Source: Tamarix chinensis
Lineage: Eukaryota > Streptophyta > Magnoliopsida > Caryophyllales > Tamaricaceae
Assembly (NCBI GenBank): GCA_030549775.1
Contig: CM060173.1
Span: 36,714,610 to 36,778,609 of the forward strand
Reading direction: 5' to 3'
Length of the DNA: 64,000 bases
Within the stretch, counting starts at the first letter, position 1; every line of letters starts with the position of its first letter. A program made the position numbers and the translations under genes. Shown one piece after another: positions 37,736 through 49,900 of the stretch. Under the pieces are notes generated by a model that was not told the origin of the DNA, searched no databases, and saw only the letters and a list, made by a program, of their open reading frames with translations.

Positions 37736-38169
37736 GCTGGTCCTGTCTCAATATCTTCCACTTTAAGTAATTAATATCTTAAGTATCTTATTCACAAGCT
37801 TTGACCCAGAACATGCGTGAATCATTCCCTTTACACGTCACACATCACAAAGCATAAATTTCATGTATATAATTACAACTTAATCACCAAACACACATGA
37901 TACCACAAAGACTCTAAGCAGTGACAACAAACCCCAATTGTCCACACAAACCCTAGCTCAGTCTCCTACATACCCTTATATTTTTCCACGTACTGTACTT
38001 CCTCCAAAATGTTCAACCACCCAAATAACACATACATTACTTTCCTTATATCCCAAATCAACCTTTCATACATAAATTTCACTCCCATGCAACCTTTACA
38101 CACCCCACGCAACCTCTCGAACTTTTCATACAAACCCTAAATCCCATGTAAACATTAACTCCCATGAAA

Positions 38170-38440
38170 ACCCTAACTCCACCATGCAAACCCTAATACC
38201 ACCATACAACCATTAATACCACCATTCAACCATTAATACCATTGTGCAAACTCTAATACCACCATGCAACCATTAATACTACCATAAAACCATTAATACC
38301 ACCATGTAAACCCTAATATCACCATACAACTATTAATACCATCATGCAACCATTAATACTACCATACAACCATTAATACCACCATGTAAACCCTAATACC
38401 ACCATACAACTATTAATACCACCATGCAAACTCTAAGATC
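38170..38440 (-). repeat. 19/20-bp minisatellite in S6
   Basis: About a dozen units of the ACCACCATGCAACCATTAAT type, the reverse complement of the S2 and S5 arrays. Confidence 0.85.
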
Positions 38441-38469
38441 TGTCCACACAAAACCAAATATTCATCCAT

Positions 38470-38885
38470 ACCAAACCCTAGAATAGATCCTCTCATACAA
38501 AACCATCAATTAGATTCTTCCATACAAAACCATAAATTAGATTTTTCCATATAAAACCATAAATTATACTCTCCCACACAAAACCATAAATTAGATTCTC
38601 CCAGATAGAACCATAAATTATATTCTCCCACACAAAACCATAAATTAGATTCTTCCATATAAAACCATAAATTATATTCTCCCATATAACTCCATAAATT
38701 AGATTCTCCCATACAAAACTATAAATTAGATTCCCCCATATAAAACCATAAATTATATTCTCCCATATAATACCATAAATTGGATTCTCCCATACAAAAC
38801 CATAAATTAGATTCCCCCATATAAAACCATAAATTATATTTTCCCACACAAAACCATAAATCAGATTCTCCCACACGAAACCCTA
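38470..38885 (-). repeat. 27-bp minisatellite in S6
   Basis: About 14 units with core cataaattagattctccca and a period close to 27 bp. Because 27 is a multiple of three and the units lack stops, the minus strand stays open for 127 codons and reads as a 9-residue repeat (such as ENLIYGFVW). It has no start context or family match and a non-repetitive relative in S2 (2500-2800) is not open, so it is not called as a gene. Confidence 0.88.
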
Positions 38886-39536
38886 AAATTTCCCATTTTA
38901 TTCTTCCACTCATGAATCATTAAAATAATTGGATCAACTCACATCCCTTGGTCAAATTCTTTCCCCATCCTCCTTTTTCATCCTTTCTCCCACACAAACC
39001 ACATCAACACCCCCACTTGCATGTCTTATAGGGCCACAAACAAATCACCACATATACATAATACACATGCCATGCAAATACACAAAAACATACTTCAACT
39101 CCACATCATACCATATACGACATAATTAATAATGATAAACATATTATACATAGCATGCGAAGCACAAAATGCATGTAAGAACACAAAAGGCCTTAGTAAC
39201 CCCTTACCTAAAATGACACTGATCTTGGAGCATGCTCCTACGCCTCCTTAGGGCTTTGACTGATTTTACCCATTATGAGGGGAAAGCTAAAATTAGACTC
39301 CCTCCTATCAAAAATACTATTAATCACTAACTTATTATAAGACTAGGTTTTTAATGAAATAATACTATATTTATAAAATAACATTAACTATTTACTAACT
39401 TTGCTAAAGATATAGAAATAATAGAAATATTATAAAAGTTGATAATATAAGGTTGAAAACTTTGCCCTAATAATAATAATAATGATACTAAAATAATAAT
39501 AGCAAAGATACTAAAAATAATATCAATGATAATATA

Positions 39537-39591
<55 letters not shown>

Positions 39592-39774
39592 GTAACAATA
39601 ATAATAACAACGACATTATTCAAAACAAAGTGAAATAAGGGCTTCGGCCCCTTTACTAAAATAATTCTAATAATAATAATATTAGTAAATTAAATAACCA
39701 AATTTAGTAATAATAATAGTGATGAAACAATAATGATAATGATAATGATAAAAACCATAATAATAATAATAATA

Positions 39775-39819
<45 letters not shown>

Positions 39820-40789
39820 CAACAACAACAACAATAACACTAATATTATTATTAACAACACTAATGATAAAATAGTTGTATTAATAATAATGGAATAAGA
39901 ATAATAGAAATTTGAAATAGGAAATAATAATAATAATTATACTTATAACATATTAATATTAATAATGATAATAATAGAAATAATAAGGGTAATAGTGAAA
40001 AAATCAAATTAAAAATTACAATAGGGCTTCATCCCTCAACAGAATAATAATAATAATAATAACATTAATAATAATAATAATACATATTAAAAATGGAAAT
40101 ATTAATAATAATAATAATAATAGTATTTATGTTAGAATAAATGAAATAAAATAATTTAAGGCTTGGAAAAATAGGGGAAAGGGTTGAGAGGGTCTAGGGT
40201 TCAACCTTAGGCTGGTGGGGATAGGCGTCACCAGCGGTGGTGCACGGTGGTGGCGGCGGCCAGAAAAAGAGAAGAAAAAGGGGAAAGTTGAATGCTGGAA
40301 AAAAGATAGGGAGAATGGAGGTGGAAGTTGGGTTGTTTAAGAATGCCTAGAGGGAGAGGAGCAGAATGGAGGTGGTGGCGCACGACAGCGGCGGTGGTGG
40401 CCGAATGGAGAAGAATGAGAGAAAGAGAGGAGGAGAGGGAGGAAGAGGAAAAGAAGGGTAGGTAAAGGTGGAGGGTGGTCTGCATAATAATTTGAAGGGT
40501 AAAAGAAGCGGCGAAGGAGGTGGCTAAGGGTGGTTTGAAGGGTGGCGGTAGCAGAAAATTGTTTGGTTAAGAAGGGAAATTTGCACTGTCAGGGTGGATT
40601 GTGTAGGAAGAATCGAAGGGTATGGGTGGTCTAGTTAGTTAGAGGGTGGTGCAAGGAAGGCGTAGGCGGCAAGAACAAGCAGCAATGTTGGCCGGAGACG
40701 GAGGAAGTGGCGTCTAAAGGGGAGGCAGCGGCAATATCGGGGAATTTTGGGTAAGTGACCAAAAATTGATACAAGGCACAACCTGAGGG

Positions 40790-40798
40790 TATTTATAG
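40790..40798 (-). promoter_or_regulatory. TATA box of LTR S6
   Basis: CTATAAATA on the minus strand, about 1.05 kb from the LTR 5' end once the young element is removed. Confidence 0.7.
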
Positions 40799-41102
40799 AT
40801 TGAAGGGGAAGTTAGGGTAGAAGGAAAGGTGGGGGTGGTGGGCAGGAGTGGGCACCGGCTGACGAGGACAGCCGGCGCACTACCCGATCGTGGGTTGTAA
40901 GTGGCTAGGGGAGAGGGAGATCGTGCGAGGAATGGGGGATTGGATTGGTTCAAAATGGTCGACGATTCAGGGGGAAGAGAGAGGAAGGAAAATGGCCGAT
41001 CAAAACGGCCGAAACCGGCAGTGAAATTTTCGGAGGTGGCGGCGGCTACGTTGTAGGTCATTGGGGTGTCAGGTGCGAAGGAAGAAGAAGATGGGGGACT
41101 GG

Positions 41103-42657
41103 TGATAGATGAGATTTATATGTTATTTTGCTAAGTAAAAATGTCATTTATTCCTCATTACTTTTATAACATGTAATCTTTTCTCGAGTTTTTCTCTTTT
41201 GGATAGATTTTGCAGGAAAAGATAAAAATGAAGAAATTCAAAGGAGAAATCGATGGAAAGAGAAAAGGCAACAAAGAACACATCAATAGATATGGAATTA
41301 ATGGAAGAAAAGACTGGAAATGAAGAATATATATCAAAGGGAAGATTGTGTTGAAATTTCATGAAGAAATAATGAAGGAACAAGAAACACGGCCCCCCCG
41401 TGTTTCCTAAACACGGCCCGTGTTTTTCTATCAGCACACAAATTTCAGCACTTAAAATTCAGCATTTGGCCGAGAGTTCAAGGAAAAACACGAGGGTCCC
41501 GTGTTTCCTAAACACGGACCGTGTTTTTCTCAAATTCTGTAACCGTTCGCGCAACGTTTCCCCGATATATTTCTAAAGTTTGAACATTCGAGAAAGTGGT
41601 TCGGGGGAGTTCGAGAATGGGATTTTCTCTTTCTCTCTATACTCTCTAGATACCACATGTAATTTGTAATTCCAATTCTCTTTCTCTTCATTGTATTCAA
41701 TTGAACAATCAACAATCTGCAATTCAATTCGATAAGTTCTTCTCCATTCCTCTTTTAATTGCAAGTTTTGATTTTTGATTGAATGCAATTCAATTCTCTT
41801 TGTTGTATGATTATTTTTCTTGTGTTTGGTGTTTCATTGTTAATTTATTTATAAGCATTGATGTTAATGATAGATTATTGCATTTAATTATGTGTTATTG
41901 CAATTATGTAGATAATATAAGGTAGGAGGATTTGATGATGGAATTAGGGTTTTGGATTTTGAATTCATGATTCTAGATGGAATTTAATTGAATTGATGGA
42001 CGGAATTGAATGATCTCGCATCATAGATTAAGAATTTAAACTAATTAGACTGATCACCTATCTAGTTTAGAGCTTAATCTACGCTAGGATAACGGAATTA
42101 ACACGTAATTGTTAATTAATGTTTCTAGAGTAGCAAAAGATTAATTATTAATCTTGTCCATTAATTCGTTCGATTGCATGATCCGAGCTTGTGTGATTAT
42201 GGTCGTAGTTGACTGCTTTCCATTCGTAATGCTGCCATTAATTGAATCTAGTGTTCTTAACCTAGGTTATTAATTGGTTAGGTGATAAATTGAGAGCTTA
42301 TTCAATTTATTAAAATTGAGAGAAAGCAAAGAGATGAATTAATATGAGTTTCTATAGGTCAACGTTAAATCATTTAGAATCATTCTTTTCTCTATGATTA
42401 TTTGATATCCTAATTCCATAATCAATACCTTCCTATCCTTATTCATTAATTAGTGAGTACAATGTTTTATTATTTATCCATACTTTAGATATTGATGATA
42501 GAATTATATGTTATTGCATAACCGGGGTTTTAACATCGATTACAGAATTATTGATTATATTCCATTCCTTGTGGGTTCGACTCCTTCTTGCCATATACTA
42601 CGTATTTGGAAATTAGGATTTATTTATTAAATTTGTTGTGCATACGACAGTGCATCA
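41103..42657 (+). repeat. 5' LTR of young element
   Basis: Starts TGATAGATGAGATTTATATG and ends ACAGTGCATCA. It holds four palindromes built on AAACACGG and CCGTGTTT: 41384-41406, 41410-41426, one around 41487-41507 and one around 41511-41527. Short open frames on the minus strand recur identically in the 3' LTR because the LTRs are duplicates. Confidence 0.97.
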
Positions 42658-42662
42658 AATTT

Positions 42663-42680
42663 TGGCGCCGTTGCCGGGGA
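42663..42680 (+). other. Primer-binding site (tRNA-Asp)
   Basis: TGGCGCCGTTGCCGGGGA lies five bases after the 5' LTR end. It is complementary to the acceptor end of plant tRNA-Asp, the primer used by Athila-like elements. Confidence 0.9.
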
Positions 42681-43482
42681 ATGGCAATTATAATCTATTT
42701 TTTCTGTTTTTGATGTTGTTTATATATATATATATATAGTAATGTGTTTGCATACATGTGCCTTGTTTTCTAATTATGTGATCTTGTGTTTTTTTGTGTC
42801 TAGACAAGAAGTGTTAGATTTGATTTATTCATTCATTAGGTAACCAAAGTAATGGGTCTAAATTGTTTTATAAAGGCTATTTTTGAATCATAATACTGAT
42901 TTGATCACCATCTTCCTTATAAAAAAAATTTGAGATTGTGATAGTGATGAAGGAAGGAAAGTTAGAATGGTCAGGAATCAATCCATGCATTAATAATGAA
43001 TAAGATGAAATGAAATTCAAAAATTGGTGATATAACATTGTGAGCGCTTGAGCCTAAACCTTGGATACATTGCTTATCCAAAATATTTTTTTTTCTTTTG
43101 TGTGTGTTCTCCAATGATATGTGAAACTAGAATTTGCCATTAGTTCTCTTCAAGACTGCATAGAACTTTAGGCTATTTTAAAATGATAAAGGCGCTCTTC
43201 TTTCTTTGTTAGCTACAAGACCAAATAGCTCACCTTGAAAATTGTTATCCATTGAATAAACCCTTTGAGCCTAAAGCCTTATTCTATTGATCTAACCTTT
43301 ATTAACAACTAATCTCCATATACATTTTCTTTCCTTACTCTACGACTAGTGGAGAAAAAGTATTTTTAAGGAGAATTTTTGTTTTGTTAATAAGGTGAAA
43401 TCTAAGTATGGGGGTGTGGATATAAAAAAAATGGAGGAAGTAGCTAAGATTTTTCTTCTCAAAAAAAAATGAAAGAAAAAAG

Positions 43483-43540
43483 AAGAAGAAGAAGAAAAAG
43501 AAGAAGAAGAAGAAGAAGAAGAAGAAGAAGAAGAAGAGAA
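43483..43540 (+). repeat. (GAA)n microsatellite in young element
   Basis: Run of gaa/aga units in the non-coding internal region, followed by other purine-rich sequence to about 43660. Confidence 0.95.
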
Positions 43541-44249
43541 TAAAATTTCATATCTTTTGATGTTATTTGGTTGAATGGAAGGGTTTGAAATAAAAAAAAA
43601 TATTATTAAAAAAAAAAAGAAAAGAAAAGGGGGAAGTGAAGTAAAGGAGAAGAGGAGATATTTTGATTTAATTGAAATAAAGAAATTGCTTCTCTAGTTG
43701 GTAGAGTCTAGCTACAATACCAAAATTCTATCCCACCTTAGAACCCTAGCCCCATGACAACCAAATTTCAAGACCTTTTGATTATGATATACTTTAGTTC
43801 TTTTTAGCGGTGGAGAATTGAGAATAATGGCAAACATATGGGCGATCATTATCATTTGGAGAATATTTGAGAGTAAACACATCATACCTTATACACATAA
43901 GAGTGAGCGTTTTCACATACCGAAAGTAAGAATCTGCCAATTTAAATTTCATTAATCTTAATCTAAATTTGCATGGTGAGATACTAACTATATTAACTCT
44001 CATTCCCTAACCGCTTAAGCATTTGATAAGACTGTTTATAAGGTGTGTTAGATGTGTGATCTAAAATATTTTCAACATTGTGATTTTATGATTTATAAGT
44101 GTTTTAAGTCCCAATGAATTGTTAAACTCTATGAATGAATAAATTGAATCTTATAGTTCTTGTAGTTTAGAACTTATCTCATTTGTAATCCTTGATGTTT
44201 CTTTTGTGCATGACATGATGTTGCTTGAGGACAAGCAACGATTTAAGCA

Positions 44250-44259
44250 TGGGGGTATT
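44250..44259 (+). other. Polypurine tract of young element
   Basis: The sequence gaggacaagcaacg then aagcatgggggtatt directly precedes the 3' LTR, the expected second-strand primer. The same wording precedes 3' LTRs of many Athila/Tat-type elements. Confidence 0.85.
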
Positions 44260-45814
44260 TGATAGATGAGATTTATATGTTATTTTGCTAAGTAAAAATG
44301 TCATTTATTCCTCATTACTTTTATAACATGTAATCTTTTCTCGAGTTTTTCTCTTTTGGATAGATTTTGCAGGAAAAGATAAAAATGAAGAAATTCAAAG
44401 GAGAAATCGATGGAAAGAGAAAAGGCAACAAAGAACACATCAATAGATATGGAATTAATGGAAGAAAAGACTGGAAATGAAGAATATATATCAAAGGGAA
44501 GATTGTGTTGAAATTTCATGAAGAAATAATGAAGGAACAAGAAACACGGCCCCCCCGTGTTTCCTAAACACGGCCCGTGTTTTTCTATCAGCACACAAAT
44601 TTCAGCACTTAAAATTCAGCATTTGGCCGAGAGTTCAAGGAAAAACACGAGGGTCCCGTGTTTCCTAAACACGGACCGTGTTTTTCTCAAATTCTGTAAC
44701 CGTTCGCGCAACGTTTCCCCGATATATTTCTAAAGTTTGAACATTCGAGAAAGTGGTTCGGGGGAGTTCGAGAATGGGATTTTCTCTTTCTCTCTATACT
44801 CTCTAGATACCACATGTAATTTGTAATTCCAATTCTCTTTCTCTTCATTGTATTCAATTGAACAATCAACAATCTGCAATTCAATTCGATAAGTTCTTCT
44901 CCATTCCTCTTTTAATTGCAAGTTTTGATTTTTGATTGAATGCAATTCAATTCTCTTTGTTGTATGATTATTTTTCTTGTGTTTGGTGTTTCATTGTTAA
45001 TTTATTTATAAGCATTGATGTTAATGATAGATTATTGCATTTAATTATGTGTTATTGCAATTATGTAGATAATATAAGGTAGGAGGATTTGATGATGGAA
45101 TTAGGGTTTTGGATTTTGAATTCATGATTCTAGATGGAATTTAATTGAATTGATGGACGGAATTGAATGATCTCGCATCATAGATTAAGAATTTAAACTA
45201 ATTAGACTGATCACCTATCTAGTTTAGAGCTTAATCTACGCTAGGATAACGGAATTAACACGTAATTGTTAATTAATGTTTCTAGAGTAGCAAAAGATTA
45301 ATTATTAATCTTGTCCATTAATTCGTTCGATTGCATGATCCGAGCTTGTGTGATTATGGTCGTAGTTGACTGCTTTCCATTCGTAATGCTGCCATTAATT
45401 GAATCTAGTGTTCTTAACCTAGGTTATTAATTGGTTAGGTGATAAATTGAGAGCTTATTCAATTTATTAAAATTGAGAGAAAGCAAAGAGATGAATTAAT
45501 ATGAGTTTCTATAGGTCAACGTTAAATCATTTAGAATCATTATTTTCTCTATGATTATTTGATATCCTAATTCCATAATCAATACCTTCCTATCCTTATT
45601 CATTAATTAGTGAGTACAATGTTTTATTATTTATCCATACTTTAGATATTGATGATAGAATTATATGTTATTGCATAACCGGGGTTTTAACATCGATTAC
45701 AGAATTATTGATTATATTCCATTCCTTGTGGGTTCGACTCCTTCTTGCCATATACTACGTATTTGGAAATTAGGATTTATTTATTAAATTTGTTGTGCAT
45801 ACGACAGTGCATCA
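44260..45814 (+). repeat. 3' LTR of young element
   Basis: Same length as the 5' LTR, with a single observed difference at 45542 (A, against C at 42385). It is followed by the target duplication actgg at 45815-45819. Confidence 0.97.
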
Positions 45815-46895
45815 ACTGGACCAGGCGGTTTGCCATAGAAAAGAAAGAAAGAAAAGGTGAAGAGACCAGGCGGTTTGGTGCTCATTAAAACGGGTGTGCA
45901 ACGCAACGTTTAGAAGGAAGAAAAGGCTAAAACGCAGCGCGACATTAAAAGAAGTAAGTTTGGGCCATGTGGGTTAGGTCGTGCCAAAGAAGAAAGGAAG
46001 GAGGGAGGGGACATGGGCCACGAGTTGGCCAGGTCAGGGAAGGTAAGGAAGAAAAAGAAAAGAAAAAGAAAGAAGAAGAAAGGAGAAAGGAGAAAGGAAG
46101 AAAGAAAAGGAAAAAGGAAAAAGGGAAAAAGAAAATAGAGGATTAGGTTAATTAAATAAATTGGGATATTTGGAATATTGAGAAATAAGAATATTTAAAT
46201 AAAATAATATTTAAATCCCTTTTTAAGCTAATTTAGGGTTTTTAAAAGATTTTTCATAAATTCCATTTTAATTTACAAAACACCCTAATTTTCTCCAATT
46301 AAATTATTTATAAAATTAATATTAATTGAAACTATTTTCTCCTTCTCACTTTAAGTAAAATTATTTATTTAATTAATTTACAAAATAAAATCCTTAATTA
46401 GTTAAAATACCCAAATTTCTCCTAATTAAAATACTTATAAATTTCTTCTTGATTTGACCTAATTAATTTCCTTTTATTTTAATAAAAATAATTTATTTAA
46501 TTAATTTTCATAATAAAATATTATTTAATAATAAATAATAAAATTAGAATTTTCGGGGCATTTCAGGTAGGGTGAAGTCCCTTGATTGTTTTGGAGGTTG
46601 GAGGAGGTGCTAGTTGCAGTAGAATTGGTGGCGGACGGTGGTGAGAGGGGGGCAAAAGTTCGAAGTAGGCTGATCAGGGCGGTGATTTTGCACAGCCGGG
46701 GTGGCTCGTGTAGGGAAAGGCAAGGGAGGAGGGAGGCTCATTTCTATAGAGGGTGGTGTAGGGAAGGCTTTAGTGGGAGGCACTGGCGGCGGCGATCATC
46801 GACGGCAGCGGAATGAGGATATATTTGGGTGGTGGCGCAAAATCGGGGTTTCTAGACTACGAAAACAAAGACCCGATTATGTCTACCTATGGGGG

Positions 46896-46904
46896 TATTT
46901 ATAG
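46896..46904 (-). promoter_or_regulatory. TATA box of LTR S4
   Basis: CTATAAATA on the minus strand, about 870 bp from the 5' end of S4 and in the same aataccccc context as in S3. Confidence 0.65.
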
Positions 46905-49900
46905 GTTAATTTGAGGGGAAAATGACGAAGGAGGAAGAGGACAATCGAGGGTAGATGAGGCAGGACTACCGGCCGATAGTGGCAGGCGGTGCAGGCCTGC
47001 AAAGTTGTAGGGCGCATTTGGTCGGGGGAGAAGAAAAGGAAAGGGAGGCACGCGTGAAGGAGAGTTGCGAGGCTGGTTGGGGTCGAAGAAAGAAAGGAAA
47101 GTGATGGGGAGGGAGGAAGATATTGGTGAACAAAGTTGGTGGTTGTCGGCGGCGTGGGTTGCAGGATTCAAAATTTGCAAGTCGGGAGTGCACGTCGTGT
47201 AGAAGAAGAAGGAAAGGGAAATGGGTGGACTTGGCGGTCCAGGGGAAAGAAAAGAAAAGGAAAGGTGGTGGATGGGTGATAGGGAAAGGGATGGTCACAC
47301 AGACCTGAGCCATGTTGAAGGGGGGAGGGGTTTGGGCTACGCGGGCCAGCCTAGTCGGGGAGGAGGGGGAAAAGAAAGAAGAAAGGAGGAGGGGAAGAAA
47401 AAAAAAAGTAAAAGAAAGAAAAAAACGAAAAACGAAAAAAATGAAAAAGGGAAGAAGGAGAAAATTGATGGGTTGGGCTAATTTAGGTATTTGGTACTTT
47501 TTTTGTATATTGAAAACTAATAATATTTATTATAATAATAATAATAATTAAATTCCTGTTTAGATTTATTTGGCTATTTTGGACAAGTTTTCCTTAACTT
47601 CCATGTTAATTAGTAAAATGTCCAATTTTTTCCTAAATAATTAATATATTATTTTCTCCTTGTTTTACCTTAATTAATTCTCCTTTATTTTAATAAAATA
47701 ATTTATTTACTTAATTTTCCTAATAAATCCTTATTTCACCATTATTTTTTAAATTAGGGTTTTGGGGTATTTCACCTAATGCCTTACAAATAAGTATGGC
47801 ATTCACACTTAGGGTACTATGAACTACATCTAGTTCAATGATGAATTTCCTAATACACACTACTTCCTTTGATGCTTTTAAAGGAATAATATACTCATCA
47901 TCTATTGTATAATTAGCAACTATTAACAATTTTGTCTTGTTTCAAACTCTTCCAACTCATAACTCCACCATTAAGGAAAAATATATAACCTAGCTGTAAT
48001 TAGAAATCATCCTTATATGTTTAGAAACTCACAATTGTGTAACCACTTACTAACAGATCTCATTCTACTCCATAAACCAAGAACAATTCCTTTTTCCTTC
48101 TTGAGTACTACACAATGTTTGTGACTAGAGTTCAGTGACTCTCACGAGGATCATAGTAGAATCTACTTGTTAAGCTAATGGCATACGCGACATTTGAATG
48201 AGTGCACAATATGTCATACATGATAGAACCAATGGCCAAAGCATATGGAATACTACTCATGTGGTCTCACTCATCTTGTGTTTGAGAACATTGAGTATTG
48301 CTAAGATTTATACCATGTTCTATAGGAAAAAAATCTCTCTTAGAGTATTATATATTGTAAGTATGCAGGATCTAGTTGATAAATTACTTTAACATAATTT
48401 AAAAAACTTTCTTGATCTATCTTTATAGATCTTGACCACAAAATGTAAGTTGCCTCACCAAGGTATTTCTTTGAAAATCAATTTCCTATCCATGTCCTCA
48501 CAAACTATAGTACAGGAATATCATTTTCAATAAGTAGTATGTCATCTGCATAAAGAACAAGGAAAATAATTGTGCTCTGACTAATAATTTTGTAAACACA
48601 AGATTCTAATTCACATTTGATGAAGCAAAATTCATTGATTAGTTCATCAAAACGAAGATTCCAACTCTAAGATGTTTGTTTAAGGCTATAAATTGACCTC
48701 TTAAGCTTGCATACCTTTCTAGTAATAATAGAATGTCCAAAACCTTTAGGTTATGTCACATACATATCCTCTTGAAAATAACCATTAAGGAATGCTATTT
48801 TGACATTCATTTTCCATATCTCATAATCATGAAATGCAACAATTGCTAGAAGAATATGAAGGACTTAAACATAGCAACATGATAATAAGTTTTATTGCAA
48901 TCAATGCCATGAATTTGTTTGAAACCTTTAGCCACTAGATGTGCCTTAAATACATCCACATTGCCGCCCTTATCAAGTTTCTTCTTGGAAATACATTTGC
49001 ACCATGGTTGTACAACCTTCAAGTGGATCAACAAAAGTCCATACTTGATTTTTATCTATGTATTCCATTTCAAATTCCATAGAATCCAACCATTTATTGG
49101 ATTTAGATCTCATTATTGCATCATCATATGTTAAGGGTTAATTATTGTCTAACAATAACACATAACGATGCTCAATCAAGAAAAACATGTATTTGTTTGG
49201 CTTGTAACACACCCATGTAGAGGTTCTACAACATATTTCAAAGGTTTCACAAGATCTACTATATAAGGATCATTATCATGAGGTTCTTGAAGTACTTTAA
49301 TATGTATGTTAATGCCACTAGCTCCTCTAGAATGAAATTATCTTTCTAGAAAGACTCCATTTTGAGCAACAAACACTTTTTTCACAATGTGGTTGTAATA
49401 GTGATATCCTTTAGTCACTTTAAGATATCCCACAAAGAAGCATTTATCTAATTTGCATCCAAGATTTTTTGATGATAGACATTTTATGTATGCCTCATAA
49501 CCCCAAATCTTCAGAAAAGAATAACTCAAAATATTTCTAGTCATAATCTCGTATAGAGGCTTCTCTACTACTTCTGATAGAGCTCTATTTAGTATGAACA
49601 TTATGGTTTCAAGATCATATCCCCAAAAAGATATTGGAAGATATATGTGACTCATCATTGATCAAACCATATCTAATAAAGTTTGATAGCTCCTTTCAGA
49701 TACACCATTCAATTGTGGGGTACCTAGTGGATTGATATTTGAAACTATTCCACATATTTTAAGGTGATCATCAAAAGCTTGTCTTAGATATTTTCCTCCT
49801 AGATCCAATTGAAGAGCATTAATAGTTTCACCAATTTGGTTTTGTACTTCATATTGAAATTCTTTGAACTTCTCAAAGGATTCATATTTTATGTTTCATT

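Larger units (their letters stand above)
41103..45814 (+). mobile_element. Young non-autonomous LTR retrotransposon
   Basis: Complete element with two 1,555-bp LTRs (41103-42657 and 44260-45814), bounded by TG...CA and an exact duplication actgg (41098-41102 and 45815-45819). By eye the LTRs differ at one base only (C at 42385, A at 45542), so insertion was very recent. The primer site at 42663-42680, TGGCGCCGTTGCCGGGGA, matches the 3' end of plant tRNA-Asp as in Athila/Tat-lineage Ty3 elements. A polypurine tract gcatgggggtat precedes the 3' LTR. The 1.6-kb internal region (42658-44259) has no gag or pol, only short frames and a (GAA)n run, so it must rely on proteins from a partner element. 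Confidence 0.97.
36622..46565 (-). mobile_element. Family S solo LTR, copy S6, carrying the young element
   Basis: Minus-oriented LTR in S4. It begins TGTAACACCCCAAAATTC at 36622 and ends TTTTCGGGGCATTTCA at 46565. An exact duplication ggtag lies at 36617-36621 and 46566-46570. Without the young insertion it is about 5.2 kb. It carries all family landmarks in reverse: dyad (37136-37152), hairpin clusters (37398-37735), minisatellites (38170-38885), GGAGC palindrome (39227-39238), microsatellite belt, TATA (40790-40798) and the polypurine zone (46030-46140). It is solo: no internal region follows either end. Confidence 0.93.
27282..47774 (-). mobile_element. Family S solo LTR, copy S4, split by S5 and S6
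   Basis: Minus-oriented LTR. It begins at 27282 as TGTAACACCCCCAAAAT and ends at 47774 as TTTGGGGTATTTCA. An exact 5-bp duplication cctaa lies at 27277-27281 and 47775-47779. Its own sequence is 27282-28351, 33472-36621 and 46571-47774, about 5.4 kb. The rest is S5, and S6 with the young element inside it. No internal retrotransposon region is present, so it is a solo LTR formed before or independently of the later insertions. It landed in the copia RNase H region. It has three hairpin clusters rather than two. Confidence 0.9.

Noticed and set aside
38493..38876. 127-codon minus-strand repeat protein
   Set aside because: It is explained by a 27-bp minisatellite and is not conserved as a frame in related LTRs.
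41144..41788. Short minus-strand genes in the young element (97, 65 and 71 codons)
   Set aside because: They occur identically at 44301-44945 only because the two LTRs are duplicates. No motif or coding bias supports them.
36622..46565. Reading S4 to S6 as one 20-kb element with an internal coding region
   Set aside because: Exact duplications at S6 and at the young element and a near-exact one at S5 show these are separate nested insertions, and nothing between them encodes gag or pol.
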